This document shows positions 27,440 to 36,950 of a stretch of 64,000 nt of DNA, one piece after another. The stretch is taken from NCBI GenBank assembly GCA_964505215.1, contig CAZDGU010000005.1, positions 124,001 through 188,000 on the forward strand, written 5' to 3'. The stretch is from Gracilimonas sp964505215. GTDB lineage: Bacteria; Bacteroidota; Rhodothermia; Balneolales; Balneolaceae. A program made the translations under genes and the position numbers. Numbering within the stretch: the stretch's first letter is position 1; every line of letters starts with the position of its first letter. The notes below the pieces were generated by a model. The model had not been told where the DNA came from, searched no databases, and saw only the letters and a program-made list of their open reading frames with translations.

Positions 27440-28014
27440 TCTCAGCAATTAATTATCCTATACGCACCTTATCTCTTTTACTGGCTTGTATATTTGTTAT
27501 TTGGGGATGCCAAACCAAGCAAAGTGACAACACCGATCCGGAGGCAACAGGAAATCGTAAAAGTCCAATTGCCATTGCATCTGTAAAACAGGACGGAACC
27601 TACATAAAAGTGGTTTACGGGCAGCCATATCGCCGCGGGCGCACTATTTTTGGAGATTTGGAACCGTGGGGTGAAGTGTGGAGAACGGGCGCAAACGAGG
27701 CCACAGAAATCACCATTACCAAACCCGTTTTAATGGGCGATGAAGCCATTCGCGCCGGAACGTATGCCTTGTTTACCATTCCCGAACCCGATTCTTTTAC
27801 CGTCATATTAAATCACGAGTTGGGACAATGGGGCGCATTTGGCTACAACCCCGAACGAGATTACAAGCGCATGAAGTTTCCCGTCCAAAAGCTGGAAACT
27901 CCCGCCGAAGCGCTGATGATGGAATTCTCAAAACCACAATTCAGCATGACAACCCTCACGCTAAAGTGGGATGTGATAAAAGTAGAAATCCCCATTCGAT
28001 TTTATGGGGAGTAG
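27436..28014 (+). CDS. DUF2911 lipoprotein
   Basis: A 192-residue protein: signal peptide with lipobox VIWGC at residues 21-25, then a DUF2911 domain. Family pattern: VVYGQPYRRGRTIFG, WRTGANEAT, AGTYALFTIP and WGAFGYN in order. The domain is frequent in Bacteroidota and its function is not established. The start is TTG at 27436, overlapping the previous TGA (TTGA), as no ATG occurs before the hydrophobic core. The signal peptide supports this start. Confidence 0.85.
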   Translation: MISAINYPIRTLSLLLACIFVIWGCQTKQSDNTDPEATGNRKSPIAIASVKQDGTYIKVVYGQPYRRGRTIFGDLEPWGEVWRTGANEATEITITKPVLMGDEAIRAGTYALFTIPEPDSFTVILNHELGQWGAFGYNPERDYKRMKFPVQKLETPAEALMMEFSKPQFSMTTLTLKWDVIKVEIPIRFYGE

Positions 28015-28092
28015 GCGCTGATTGGCTGTAAGAAACCGGAACGAAACGCTACTGTGTGGATAAGCAGCACATCCGGATTCAGGTCTCAGTAA

Positions 28093-28440
28093 TTAATTTT
28101 CCTCAACCAGCTTCAGCAATTCTTCAGGAACGTCAATATCCATGCGCAGCACTTGAGAGGCGTGTGTTTTACCTTGAGCATCCAGCTTTAGCGAAACCGT
28201 TCCGCCGCCGCCCAGGCTTTTATTCAGAATGAAATTGAGCGCACCAATATTTGGCATTTCGTAGCGCTCTACATCTCCTTTGCAAACGTGCTTCATGTGT
28301 TCTTTCACACGATCTGCGGTTAGATTTTCCTGCAAGAAAGGATATATTTTTTCGTGACGTGCAATAATTCCCACATTACTGCCATTTCCCTTATCACCAC
28401 TGCGGCCGTGGGCAATTTTTAAAAGTTTTACGGTTTTCAT
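28093..28440 (-). CDS. Small protein like the C-terminal domain of AtuA
   Basis: A 115-residue protein with AHGRSGDKGNGSNVGIIAR near the N-terminus and a Gly-rich LGGGGTVSLKLDAQGK near residue 75. This is the pattern of the ferredoxin-like domain attached to AtuA (acyclic terpene utilisation, DUF1446), here as a separate gene. Partner AtuA-N is not in the window on either side, which is unusual since the two are often adjacent. Role unknown; an acyl-CoA or ligand-binding subunit is possible. Confidence 0.75.
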   Translation of the reverse strand: MKTVKLLKIAHGRSGDKGNGSNVGIIARHEKIYPFLQENLTADRVKEHMKHVCKGDVERYEMPNIGALNFILNKSLGGGGTVSLKLDAQGKTHASQVLRMDIDVPEELLKLVEEN

Positions 28441-28753
28441 GATTACTTATTTTAGCTCGTTTTGATTTAAGATAACCCGATTTTACCCTACTTCACAATG
28501 CAATAGCTTCAAAAGAGAAAGCTGAGGATTCATAGGACAAGCTGTATGAGCAACCAAAAGGGCTTCACTCCAGACTTAAAATGCATGGGATCGTTCGTCA
28601 GAATCACTTGTTCTCGTTCGAAAAAATCTGACAAGATTGGATATAATTATATATAATTATTTAAAAGTTGCTGAAGATGCTTCCCATAAACCATCAATGT
28701 TTTGTAGTAAGCACTTCTGCCAAACATCAGAAACAGATTAGGTTAATTAAGTA
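28441..28753. other. Intergenic region upstream of the Ser/Thr kinase gene
   Basis: No gene is visible. Around 28590-28634 there are TTCGTCAGA and TCTGACAAG copies that resemble, in degraded form, the GTCTGAC-type palindromes found elsewhere in the window. The AT-rich stretch at about 28640-28670 is a plausible promoter location for the kinase gene, but no specific box can be assigned. Confidence 0.4.
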
Positions 28754-31222
28754 ATGAACAAAAAAGACTGGGAAAGAGCAGAAGCTGAATTCGATATTAT
28801 TTTTGATTTAAGTGATGACGAGCGGGAAAAACATTTTGAAAAACTAAAGCAGGAACAACCGGAACTGTATAAGCAGGTTAAGGAAATCTGGGAGTATGCA
28901 GAGCAATCAGATTCATTCCTGACCGGTGGCATAGATTATTTTAAAACCTTTGTCAGTGAAATGGTCAAAGAAAATTCGGAGACGAATGTTCCCAAAATGG
29001 AAGGGAAATCAGTTGGCAAATATAAGATCGTGAAACAGCTGGGTTATGGAGGAATGGGCACCGTGTATTTGGCTGAGCGGTCCGATGGGAGTTTTGATCA
29101 GCAGGTGGCACTGAAATTCATCCGGAGCGGGATGAACCATGACTTGCTGGTAGCGCGATTCAAACAAGAACAACAGATTCAGGCCAGGCTGGCGCATCCT
29201 TCTATTCCGGCGCTATATGATGCCGATGTGGATGAACACGGCACGCCCTACATCGTGATGGAATATGTAAAGGGGAAATCGATTACGGAGTATTCAAAGG
29301 ATCACAATCCCGGTCTGCGGGAAAAGATCGCACTGTTTAAAGAAGTCTGCCAGGTGATACATTTTGCGCATCAGAACCTGGTAATCCATCGCGACCTGAA
29401 GCCCTCGAACATTCTTATTACCGAAGAAGGAAGCTGTAAACTCTTGGATTTTGGGATTTCAAAACTGCTGGATGAGGAAGCAGAAAACAATCTCACCAAA
29501 ACAAATGCCCGGTTGTTTTCAGTGAAATATGCGGCTCCCGAACAACTTCAGGGAAAACCGGTTACCACCGCCACCGACATCTACTCGCTTGGGGTGATTT
29601 TGCATGAGCTGCTCTGCGGATTTCCACCTTACGGAACAAATACTAAAAGCCTGGCAGAGATGGAGCGTTCAATATGCGAGAAACCTGTTTCAAAGCCAAG
29701 CACGAGTATCATTCAAAACAACGAAATTACGGAAGCTGTTGAAGAAAAGATCAGGATCTCGAAACAACTGAAAGGAGATTTAGACAACATTATTCTAAAA
29801 GCTCTGGAGAAAGAACCGGAACGCAGGTATGCATCCGTCAAAGAGTTTTCGGAAGACCTGGAACGGTATCTCGGGAATAAACCGGTATTGGCACGTCCGG
29901 GCGGTTTTTTCTACACATCAGGGAAATTCATTCAAAGGAATAAATTAGCGGTAGCTTCAGCAGTTGCCGTTTTTATGGTGCTTTTAGCGGGATTTATCTA
30001 TCACTCCATCACGGTGACAGCAGAACGTAATGCGGCTCAGCTCGAGGCTCAGAAATTTGAGCAGATGTCGGGATTTCTGATCGATCTGTTTGATTATGAC
30101 GACCTTGCCATTCCCCCCGAAGAAGCTACCATTGCCAACTTACTGGATGCCGGGGTGAACCGAATCAGCGAGGATTTGGGCGATAACCCGGAAGTTCAGG
30201 CCGAAATTATGCTGGCTATCGGGAATTCGTATCTGCAGCTGGGAAATATTGTAACCGGATACGAAATGACGGCTCAGGCGGTGGATATTTATGAACAACT
30301 TCCTGAGGACAATACGCTTTCAAAAAGTCAGGTGTATCTGAATCTGGCAAATGCCAAGTATGAAAACGGTCAGCCGGATGCAATGGAAAGCATCGATAAA
30401 GCCATTGAAATTGCTAAGGAAGAGTATGGGGAGATTTCTGCTGAACACGCAGAGGCGCTTTGGCTGAAAGGGAAAGTGGTGTATCGCGCAGAAGGTGGAG
30501 AAAGTCCTGAAGCGGAGGAGATCATGGATCGATATTTGGAGATTACTAAGCAGGTTTTTTCGGAGGATTCTCCTGAATATGGATTGGCGGTGGCCGAACA
30601 TGCCGCATATCGGGTGAATATTGAGGAACGGCTTGAGGCTTTAAAGGTGGCTGCAGAAGTAAATCAGAATATTCACGGGCCAAATCACCCAAGGGTCGCG
30701 AATATTTTCAATACGCTTGGTTTTTATTATCGGGCCTCAGATGAAGAGCAGAGCATCAGCTACTTCAATCAGTCTATAGATATTTATGCGGAGCTGTATG
30801 GCGATGCGCATTTCAGAACCATCAACACGCTTACCAACCTGGGAGATACTTATCGCAGAGCCGGACAAATGGAGAAATCCATCGAAACCTTTCAGCGGGC
30901 GGTGGATGCGGCAAAATCGGTGTATCCGGATGGAAGTATCCGCATTGCGGATCCGCAGTATTGGCTTTCCAATGCCCAAATTGAAGCGGAAATGTTAGCC
31001 GAGGCTGAGCAAAATTTAGTAGAAGTGCTTTCGGTGTATGAACAAAATTATGAACTCGGTGCTCTGAAAGTGGAAATGGCTCGCTCCAATCTGGGATATG
31101 CCATTCGCCTGCAAGGACGGGATACGGAGGGCCGGCAGCTTATCGAGCAAACCTTGAAAAATGTGCGGGAAGTGCACGGAGAAGAACATCGATTAATTGA
31201 TTTTGCCAATTCGAGACTGTGA
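28754..31222 (+). CDS. Membrane Ser/Thr protein kinase with C-terminal TPR repeats
   Basis: An 822-residue protein. Residues about 95-370 are a Hanks-type kinase: Gly-rich loop LGYGGMGTVYLAE, catalytic lysine in VALKFIR, VIHRDLKPSN and LLDFGISK, and an APE-like AAPEQLQ. One membrane helix at about 393-415 places the kinase in the cytoplasm and the rest outside. Residues 430-822 form helical TPR-type repeats (for example MLAIGNSYLQLGN, INTLTNLGDTYRRAGQ). All kinase catalytic residues are present. It faces an ECF sigma gene at 31498-32067, a pairing known for the STPK-linked ECF43-type sigma factors (the EcfK-PknS example in Xanthomonas), so it probably controls that sigma factor. Confidence 0.92.
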   Translation: MNKKDWERAEAEFDIIFDLSDDEREKHFEKLKQEQPELYKQVKEIWEYAEQSDSFLTGGIDYFKTFVSEMVKENSETNVPKMEGKSVGKYKIVKQLGYGGMGTVYLAERSDGSFDQQVALKFIRSGMNHDLLVARFKQEQQIQARLAHPSIPALYDADVDEHGTPYIVMEYVKGKSITEYSKDHNPGLREKIALFKEVCQVIHFAHQNLVIHRDLKPSNILITEEGSCKLLDFGISKLLDEEAENNLTKTNARLFSVKYAAPEQLQGKPVTTATDIYSLGVILHELLCGFPPYGTNTKSLAEMERSICEKPVSKPSTSIIQNNEITEAVEEKIRISKQLKGDLDNIILKALEKEPERRYASVKEFSEDLERYLGNKPVLARPGGFFYTSGKFIQRNKLAVASAVAVFMVLLAGFIYHSITVTAERNAAQLEAQKFEQMSGFLIDLFDYDDLAIPPEEATIANLLDAGVNRISEDLGDNPEVQAEIMLAIGNSYLQLGNIVTGYEMTAQAVDIYEQLPEDNTLSKSQVYLNLANAKYENGQPDAMESIDKAIEIAKEEYGEISAEHAEALWLKGKVVYRAEGGESPEAEEIMDRYLEITKQVFSEDSPEYGLAVAEHAAYRVNIEERLEALKVAAEVNQNIHGPNHPRVANIFNTLGFYYRASDEEQSISYFNQSIDIYAELYGDAHFRTINTLTNLGDTYRRAGQMEKSIETFQRAVDAAKSVYPDGSIRIADPQYWLSNAQIEAEMLAEAEQNLVEVLSVYEQNYELGALKVEMARSNLGYAIRLQGRDTEGRQLIEQTLKNVREVHGEEHRLIDFANSRL

Positions 31223-31236
31223 AAACCAGATAGGAA

Positions 31237-31326
31237 TCGTCCGACCACTGAAAAGGAAAACTGGTTAAGTTATTTTTTCTTCCCCACCGGCCAGGCTGCA
31301 AATTCAATCCAGAAGTGGTCTGACGA
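31237..31326. repeat. 90-bp element with inverted ends, copy A
   Basis: Ends are TCGTCCGACCACT (31237-31249) and AGTGGTCTGACGA (31314-31326), which pair with one mismatch. A second 90-bp element with related ends lies at 36951-37040. Both follow a long same-strand gene. The interiors differ. Further TCGTCGGACGA half-sites occur at 31381-31391 and 31462-31472. Confidence 0.6.
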
Positions 31327-31497
31327 ATGAATTTGGGTAATACGGTTCGGGACTCTGGCACCTGCCTGAACGGAATTCAATCGTCGGACGAGACAGAGGC
31401 TTTGGAGAAAGTTGAGGTTAATTCACTATTTGAGTCCTGAAAGATATCCAAGTGGTTTCACTCGTCGGACGAATTCTAGCCTTTTAAAGCAAACTTA

Positions 31498-32067
31498 TCA
31501 GCTCGCACTTTTTAAACGTTTAAAAAGCCATGCGCGAGCCTTCGCCCAATCACGGCTGACGGTTTTCCCGGATATTCCAAGCGTATTTCCGGTTTCCTCC
31601 ATGCTTAATCCCGCATAAAACCGAAGTTCGACTATTTTGGCCAAGCGGTTGTTTAAGTTATACAACTCGTTGAGAGCTTCATCAATTTCGACGAGTTCTT
31701 CCGCCTGTTTGTTGATGTTGATTACGCGTTCATCGAGCGTAATCTTGTATGATTTACCGCCTCTTTTCTGAGCCATTTTTTTTCGGGCGTAATCGGTGAG
31801 AATTTGACGCATTGCTTTAGCGGCAACAGCATAAAAGTGACCGCGGTCTTGCCAATCAACATTGGTTCCCTCTGCCAGTTTTAGGAACACTTCATGCACC
31901 AAATCAGATTTGTTTAAGGTATGATCGCCATATTCCCGGTTCAGCTGATTACGCGCTATCACCAGCAGGTTGTCGTACACAATAGGCAGCAGCTCTTGCA
32001 AAGCCTTTTCCTCTCCCTTGCTTACCCTAATTAGTAATTGTGTTACTTCTGGTTTATTCAAATTCAT
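31498..32067 (-). CDS. ECF-subfamily RNA polymerase sigma factor (Sig-70_X6 type)
   Basis: A 189-residue sigma factor. Region 2: HTLNKSDLVHEVFLKLAEG near residues 48-66, then HFYAVAAKAMRQILTDYARKK. Region 4: RLAKIVELRFYAGLSMEETGNTLGISGKTVSRDW near 140-173, a helix-turn-helix for -35 recognition. The interdomain basic stretch and the DYARKKMAQKRGG pattern are typical of the Sig-70_X6/ECF43-like group, which lacks a classical anti-sigma factor and is linked to Ser/Thr kinases. The convergent kinase gene fits that. ATG at 32067 is preferred over the TTG one codon upstream. The divergent T9SS propeller gene is a candidate target. Confidence 0.9.
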   Translation of the reverse strand: MNLNKPEVTQLLIRVSKGEEKALQELLPIVYDNLLVIARNQLNREYGDHTLNKSDLVHEVFLKLAEGTNVDWQDRGHFYAVAAKAMRQILTDYARKKMAQKRGGKSYKITLDERVININKQAEELVEIDEALNELYNLNNRLAKIVELRFYAGLSMEETGNTLGISGKTVSRDWAKARAWLFKRLKSAS

Positions 32068-32202
32068 CAAAACTGCTCACTTGTTACCCTTTATTTGATG
32101 GTTTAAGAATCAAAGAATGTAACTAAAAATAAAAGTTCGAATCTCATGTCCGCTTTCTGAAAAAAATTACGCTTATCAGGGAAATACTCCTTAATAAAAT
32201 CT

Positions 32203-34251
32203 ATGCGCATTATGTATTTCAGAAAGAGAACGAAACAGATTATACGAAAATATATCGGGTTATTTACGGCTTTGTGCTTCCTTTTCATTGTATCAGGAAC
32301 AGCATCGGCACAGTATATTTTTCATATAGACGCCAGCGGTCCGGGAAACTCAAACAGCATTCATAAAACCAATACTGAAACCGGTGAAACCGAAAGGCTC
32401 ATTAGTTCAGCTCCAACTTTTACATCTGCCCATCAAATAGTGAGTGAAGACAGTGTGTTGTTTTGGACAGGATCGGATGTGTATAAAACGGGTCGCGATT
32501 TTAAAACCTACCGCTTGGTAACAACAGTAGAAGGTTCGTGGTCTAACATGTTCGTTGATTTCGATACCGAAAGTCAGGTGATGTATTATAATTTTGCGAA
32601 TTTTGGTGACCGCTGGATTCTTGGCCAAGATCTTGCAACGGGAGCAGTTGACACGGTAATAGACCTGGAAAATGGAGATGTTGAAGATCTTGCCTATTCC
32701 GAATTCGGCATCACTTATGTGTTGCATCTTGGCTTTGGCGAAAGTGAAATTATTCATACCAACTTTGAGGGAGAGGCCGACACGCTCTATTCCATTGATT
32801 CCGGACGTTTTGAAAAAGTGATGGTGGATGAGTCGAATGAACACATCTATTTCGTGTACGAAGAGTCATTCACAAACACCAACTTATACAGAATGAATTT
32901 AGATGGCAGCGAAGTCACGTTAGTAGAGGAATTATTGAATAATTTTTCCGATCTGTTAATAGATGAAGCCAATCAAAAACTTTATATCCGTTACTCTAAT
33001 CGAAGTGTTTGGGTTTTAGACATGACTTCAGACGACCCTGAGCAGGAAGAACTTTTTACATCCGATTATCGCATCGACCGGACCTTCTTTGATGCCAACA
33101 GAAATATGATCTTGTTTTACAGTTCAGGCGGAGGGATGTTCGAGTATGATATTGAGCATGCTTCATTCAACACAGTAGCAACCTTTAAGCCCAATGAAAA
33201 TGTGCTTCTTTTAGATGAGCAAAATGAGCGTATTTATTACCTCGTGTATGCCAATGCGGAATCTGCCGTTTACAGCATGAATTTTGACGGCGAAGACATT
33301 CAGCTCGTTACAGAATTGGATTATATGTACACCGCTAATGAAGCCCGGGATGCAAAAATTGATACCGTTAATAATCATATCTATTTCATCATCAGAAAAA
33401 CCGTGTATCGTGTGGCACTGGAAGAAGGAGCCAAAGAAGAAACGCTCATTTCTTATCCGTTTTCTTCGGAAACTGTACTTCAGGCGCTTGCCTTGGATAT
33501 CGAAAGAGAACAAATCTATCTGTATAAAGAAGATGAAGGTATCTACAGTCTTTCCTTTGATGGAGAAACGGAGAACGCAGTCACAACCGAAGGTCGGTTC
33601 AAAAAAAACGGATTAACTTACGACCCAGTGGGGGATAAAATCTACTACACTTCAAACCGCCACTATATGGTAAATCCGGATGGATCCGAATGGGAAGAAT
33701 GGCCAAGATATTCAAGTCTTGAAGTGGATAAGATCGAGTATAATGTAAACACCGGTCAGCTTCTGATGGTGCAGCAATCGAACCGGTTCGATGATGATAT
33801 GAATAGCATTTATGAAGAGCGTATCCGCTTTCTGAATTTTGATGAAGACCTGACTTCCGGGATCTACATAAATGTTCCTTCAAGTGGAACTTTTTATGAC
33901 GCAATCACCACCTTCTCAGCTATTCTTCCATCCAATTCAGATTCTATGGGGACAAGCACGGAAAATCCACTTAATGAACTTCCGGGAAAGATCAGTTTAT
34001 ACCAAAACTACCCCAATCCCTTCAACCCTTCTACCGTGATCAGTTATCAGCTGCCGGTGAATAGTGAAGTTTCGCTGAAAGTGTTTGACATGCTGGGGCG
34101 TGAAGTGGCTTCTCTGATAGATGGCAAGCGGATGTCTGCCGGAATGCATTCATTAACATTTGATGCAGGGAATCTTTCCTCGGGGATGTATATCTACCGC
34201 TTGCAGGCAGGAAATCAGGTATTCACCAGAAAGCTGACGCTGATAAAATAA
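32203..34251 (+). CDS. T9SS-exported beta-propeller protein
   Basis: A 682-residue exported protein: signal peptide to about residue 37 (TASA/QY), then repeating blades with YWTD-like strands (HIYFVYEES, KLYIRYSN, RIYYLVYAN, HIYFIIRKT, KIYYTSNRH) and turns ending in NLDGSE or NFDGED. This resembles the LDL-receptor class-B / DUF5050-type propeller. The last 85 residues are a T9SS type A sorting domain beginning YQNYPNPFNPST and ending KLTLIK, which directs secretion and surface attachment. The 3' 251 bp are about 94 percent identical by eye to the end of the next gene. The divergent sigma gene is 135 bp away. Confidence 0.85.
   Translation: MRIMYFRKRTKQIIRKYIGLFTALCFLFIVSGTASAQYIFHIDASGPGNSNSIHKTNTETGETERLISSAPTFTSAHQIVSEDSVLFWTGSDVYKTGRDFKTYRLVTTVEGSWSNMFVDFDTESQVMYYNFANFGDRWILGQDLATGAVDTVIDLENGDVEDLAYSEFGITYVLHLGFGESEIIHTNFEGEADTLYSIDSGRFEKVMVDESNEHIYFVYEESFTNTNLYRMNLDGSEVTLVEELLNNFSDLLIDEANQKLYIRYSNRSVWVLDMTSDDPEQEELFTSDYRIDRTFFDANRNMILFYSSGGGMFEYDIEHASFNTVATFKPNENVLLLDEQNERIYYLVYANAESAVYSMNFDGEDIQLVTELDYMYTANEARDAKIDTVNNHIYFIIRKTVYRVALEEGAKEETLISYPFSSETVLQALALDIEREQIYLYKEDEGIYSLSFDGETENAVTTEGRFKKNGLTYDPVGDKIYYTSNRHYMVNPDGSEWEEWPRYSSLEVDKIEYNVNTGQLLMVQQSNRFDDDMNSIYEERIRFLNFDEDLTSGIYINVPSSGTFYDAITTFSAILPSNSDSMGTSTENPLNELPGKISLYQNYPNPFNPSTVISYQLPVNSEVSLKVFDMLGREVASLIDGKRMSAGMHSLTFDAGNLSSGMYIYRLQAGNQVFTRKLTLIK
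34001..34251 (+). repeat. Near-identical sorting-domain DNA, copy 1
   Basis: This 251-bp 3' end, encoding the T9SS sorting domain, matches 36607-36857 without gaps and with only scattered, mostly synonymous changes. The upstream coding parts are unrelated. Such local identity points to recent duplication or gene conversion of the tail. Confidence 0.85.
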
Positions 34252-34294
34252 CCTGAACTTCGATTAGCTACGAGTCTTTTTTGGTGCATTGTTT

Positions 34295-34326
34295 ACGGTC
34301 TGACGGCTTCAAGTCCGTCTGACCGT
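34295..34326. repeat. Palindromic intergenic element with central mismatch
   Basis: ACGGTCTGACGG (34295-34306), an eight-base loop, and CCGTCTGACCGT (34315-34326) pair except for one central T/T position. The same design recurs at 48777-48805 and, in the opposite orientation with long spacing, at 49076-49133. It follows the stop of the propeller gene by 43 bases and could fold in RNA, but no T-tract follows. Confidence 0.6.
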
Positions 34327-34412
34327 TGAACTCAAGAGACTGAAGCATATTTGATATCTATCCCTTAAAACACAAGAACTTCAAATTCATATAAATCATA
34401 AAAATCAAGAAG

Positions 34413-36857
34413 ATGAAAAAAGCGTTACAAATCATAGGTTTTATAATATTGAACACCGTTTTGTGTACTGCTGTGCAGGCTCAGAACGACAATGAAAACT
34501 GGAATCTTGAAAGCTCTTATCCAGGCGTAGATGGTTCTGTATTAGCCACGGTAAGCAGTGGAGATTTTTTATATGTAGCAGGTAACTTTACAAATGCAGG
34601 GGGTGTTTCTGCACAAAGTATAGCCCGGTATAATATTTCAGAAGGAAAATGGGATAGTTTGGGCAGTGGTATAATTGGCGCGGTCAATGACATTCTGCTT
34701 GATGGAAATTACCTGTATGCAGGAGGTGGTTTTAGTGAAGCAGGAGGGCAAGCCGTAAATAACATTGCCCGCTTTGACCTGGAGAATCAGGTTTGGGAAA
34801 AATTGGGAAATGGTTTAACCGGCGATATTTCAAATGTGTCTGATTTACACAAAATTGATACAGATATTTTTGTAGGCGGTACTTTTAATTTAGCCGGTGA
34901 AGATAGTGCGAACAATATTGCACGATTCGATATTGAAAACGAAACATGGCATCCATTAGGTAGTGGGCTGAACAGCAATGTGTATAGCATGGGTGGCCTG
35001 GAGAATGAACTTATTGTGACGGGGTACTTTAGCGTGGCCGGCAGCGATAGTGCTTTTAAGATTGCGAAATATGACATTGAGGCTGAAAACTGGTCCTCCT
35101 TTGAAGAAGAATTTATCGGAGCAAGGTTAGTGATTATGTGGTCCGTGCTCCAAATAGAAGACAATGTATACATTGGCGGCGAATTTGACTCTGTGGGGAC
35201 CTTGGCTGCACAAAACGTGGTTCGGTATAATCTTACGGATGACAGCTGGCACACTGTTGGAAGAGGCTTAGATACTATAGTAAGAGATTTTACTCTTGTA
35301 AACGATCAGCTTTACGCAGCCGCAGATGCCCGGTTTGGGTCTAGTGTATTTAGCTACAACGAAACGGAGGATGCCTGGAGTGAATTGGATGCAGGTTTTA
35401 ATTCCGGCTTAAAATCCATCAGTTCCGCAAACGGAAAACTTTATGTTGGGGGAATTTTCTCCTCATTCCTTGGACTTAGTACACGTATTGTAGAATATGA
35501 TCCTCAAACAGAAGAATGGAACGCTCTTGGAAACGGCTTTAACACAGATATAAGCGCAATTCTTATTTCCGAAGGGAATGTATTCCTTGGCGGTCAATTT
35601 TCGGGAGTTGATAACACGCGCTATAATAGCTTGGTTAAGTTCAATCCTGAAGATGAAACGTGGAGTTCTGTGGGCGGTGGCGCCACAGGCAGTGTGTCAG
35701 CATTAGAAATGCACGAAGAGGAATTATATGTTGGCGGAAGTTTTAACCGGGTTGGGAATGCTCTCATATCTAATCTTGCCAAATTTAATCCTGCTCAGAA
35801 TAGCTGGAGCAGAGTAGGAGGCGGAGTGAATGGTTCGGTTACCGATCTTCTAATTGCCGGAGATAATCTGTTTGTAGCAGGAACATTTACCGCAGCTGGA
35901 GTAGGACCTGAGCAAATTGAAGCGAGCAAAGTGGCCCGGTTTGATATGGTTGAGAATACGTGGCACTCTCTGGGAGACGTAAATAATACGGTTACTACTT
36001 TGGAATGGGATGAGAGTACTCAAACACTGTATATAGGTGGAAATTTTTCAGCCATTAATGACGAAGAGAGTGAAGCTGTTGCCGCCTATAACCTGGATAC
36101 TGAGGAGTGGACAAACCTCAATTCCGGGATGAACCGGGGAGTGGATGCCTTGGCCATACATAATGGATACTTATATGCCGGGGGACGGTTTATTACATTA
36201 GGTGAAGAGGTTATTCCATATATCGTTAGATATAATATTGAAACAGAAGTCTGGGAGTCGTTAGGTGAAGGACTGAATAGAGGCGTTCGGGAAATATTGT
36301 CGGTAGGAAATGAACTTTATGTGACTGGATCTTTCACCGCTTCTGGAGAAACAACCTTAAATGGCATTGCAAGGTATGACGATGAAAACGAAACATTCTA
36401 CCCATTGGGAAGCGGATTGTTTAACGGTAACGAAGTTGCTTATGGATCGGCTTTGGCGGTATTTGAAGATCAATTATATGTGGGCGGACGTTTCACGCAA
36501 GCGGGGGATAAACCGGCTTCTATGTTCGCCAGATATAAACTCGATGTACCGGTCTCAATCGAAGAGCCTGTTACTTATTCTGAAAAGCCAAGTACATTCA
36601 GCCTAAACCAAAACTACCCAAATCCTTTCAACCCTTCTACCGTGATCAGTTATCAGCTGCCGGTGAACAGTGAGGTTTCATTAAAAGTGTTTGATATGCT
36701 GGGGCGTGAAGTGGCTTCTCTGATAGAGGGCAAGCGGATGTCTGCCGGAATGCATTCATTAACATTTGATGCCGGAAACCTTTCCTCGGGAATGTATATC
36801 TACCGTTTGCAGGCAGGTAATCAGGTATTCACTAAAAAGCTGACGCTGATAAAGTAA
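34413..36857 (+). CDS. T9SS-exported Kelch-like multi-repeat protein
   Basis: An 814-residue exported protein with a signal peptide ending near VQAQ (residue 23). Thirteen repeats of about 45-60 residues follow, each with a W-x-x-L/V-G-x-G element (WDSLGSG, WEKLGNG, WNALGNG, WSRVGGG, WESLGEG), a LYVGGxF strand and an IARYD strand. This is the galactose-oxidase/Kelch type of propeller repeat, enough for two propellers. The C-terminal 85 residues are a T9SS sorting domain ending KLTLIK. Ligand unknown; surface adhesion or carbohydrate binding is a guess. A strong terminator follows at 36886-36921. It probably forms a functional group with the previous propeller gene. Confidence 0.85.
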   Translation: MKKALQIIGFIILNTVLCTAVQAQNDNENWNLESSYPGVDGSVLATVSSGDFLYVAGNFTNAGGVSAQSIARYNISEGKWDSLGSGIIGAVNDILLDGNYLYAGGGFSEAGGQAVNNIARFDLENQVWEKLGNGLTGDISNVSDLHKIDTDIFVGGTFNLAGEDSANNIARFDIENETWHPLGSGLNSNVYSMGGLENELIVTGYFSVAGSDSAFKIAKYDIEAENWSSFEEEFIGARLVIMWSVLQIEDNVYIGGEFDSVGTLAAQNVVRYNLTDDSWHTVGRGLDTIVRDFTLVNDQLYAAADARFGSSVFSYNETEDAWSELDAGFNSGLKSISSANGKLYVGGIFSSFLGLSTRIVEYDPQTEEWNALGNGFNTDISAILISEGNVFLGGQFSGVDNTRYNSLVKFNPEDETWSSVGGGATGSVSALEMHEEELYVGGSFNRVGNALISNLAKFNPAQNSWSRVGGGVNGSVTDLLIAGDNLFVAGTFTAAGVGPEQIEASKVARFDMVENTWHSLGDVNNTVTTLEWDESTQTLYIGGNFSAINDEESEAVAAYNLDTEEWTNLNSGMNRGVDALAIHNGYLYAGGRFITLGEEVIPYIVRYNIETEVWESLGEGLNRGVREILSVGNELYVTGSFTASGETTLNGIARYDDENETFYPLGSGLFNGNEVAYGSALAVFEDQLYVGGRFTQAGDKPASMFARYKLDVPVSIEEPVTYSEKPSTFSLNQNYPNPFNPSTVISYQLPVNSEVSLKVFDMLGREVASLIEGKRMSAGMHSLTFDAGNLSSGMYIYRLQAGNQVFTKKLTLIK
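36607..36857 (+). repeat. Near-identical sorting-domain DNA, copy 2
   Basis: The partner of 34001-34251: same length, same frame, and both copies run to the stop codon. The identity begins at ACCAAAACTA in both genes. Confidence 0.85.
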
Positions 36858-36885
36858 GCATTTCTTTCTCTTTTTTCCCTATCCC

Positions 36886-36921
36886 AAACCTCCGGCGTTT
36901 TGACAAATCCGGAGGTTTTTT
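36886..36921 (+). terminator. Rho-independent terminator after the Kelch-like gene
   Basis: A perfect ten-base stem AAACCTCCGG / CCGGAGGTTT with a 13-base loop is followed by a run of T. It lies 28 bases after the stop codon. Confidence 0.9.
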
Positions 36922-36950
36922 ATGGGGAGGGAAAACTCTGAACAAAGAAC

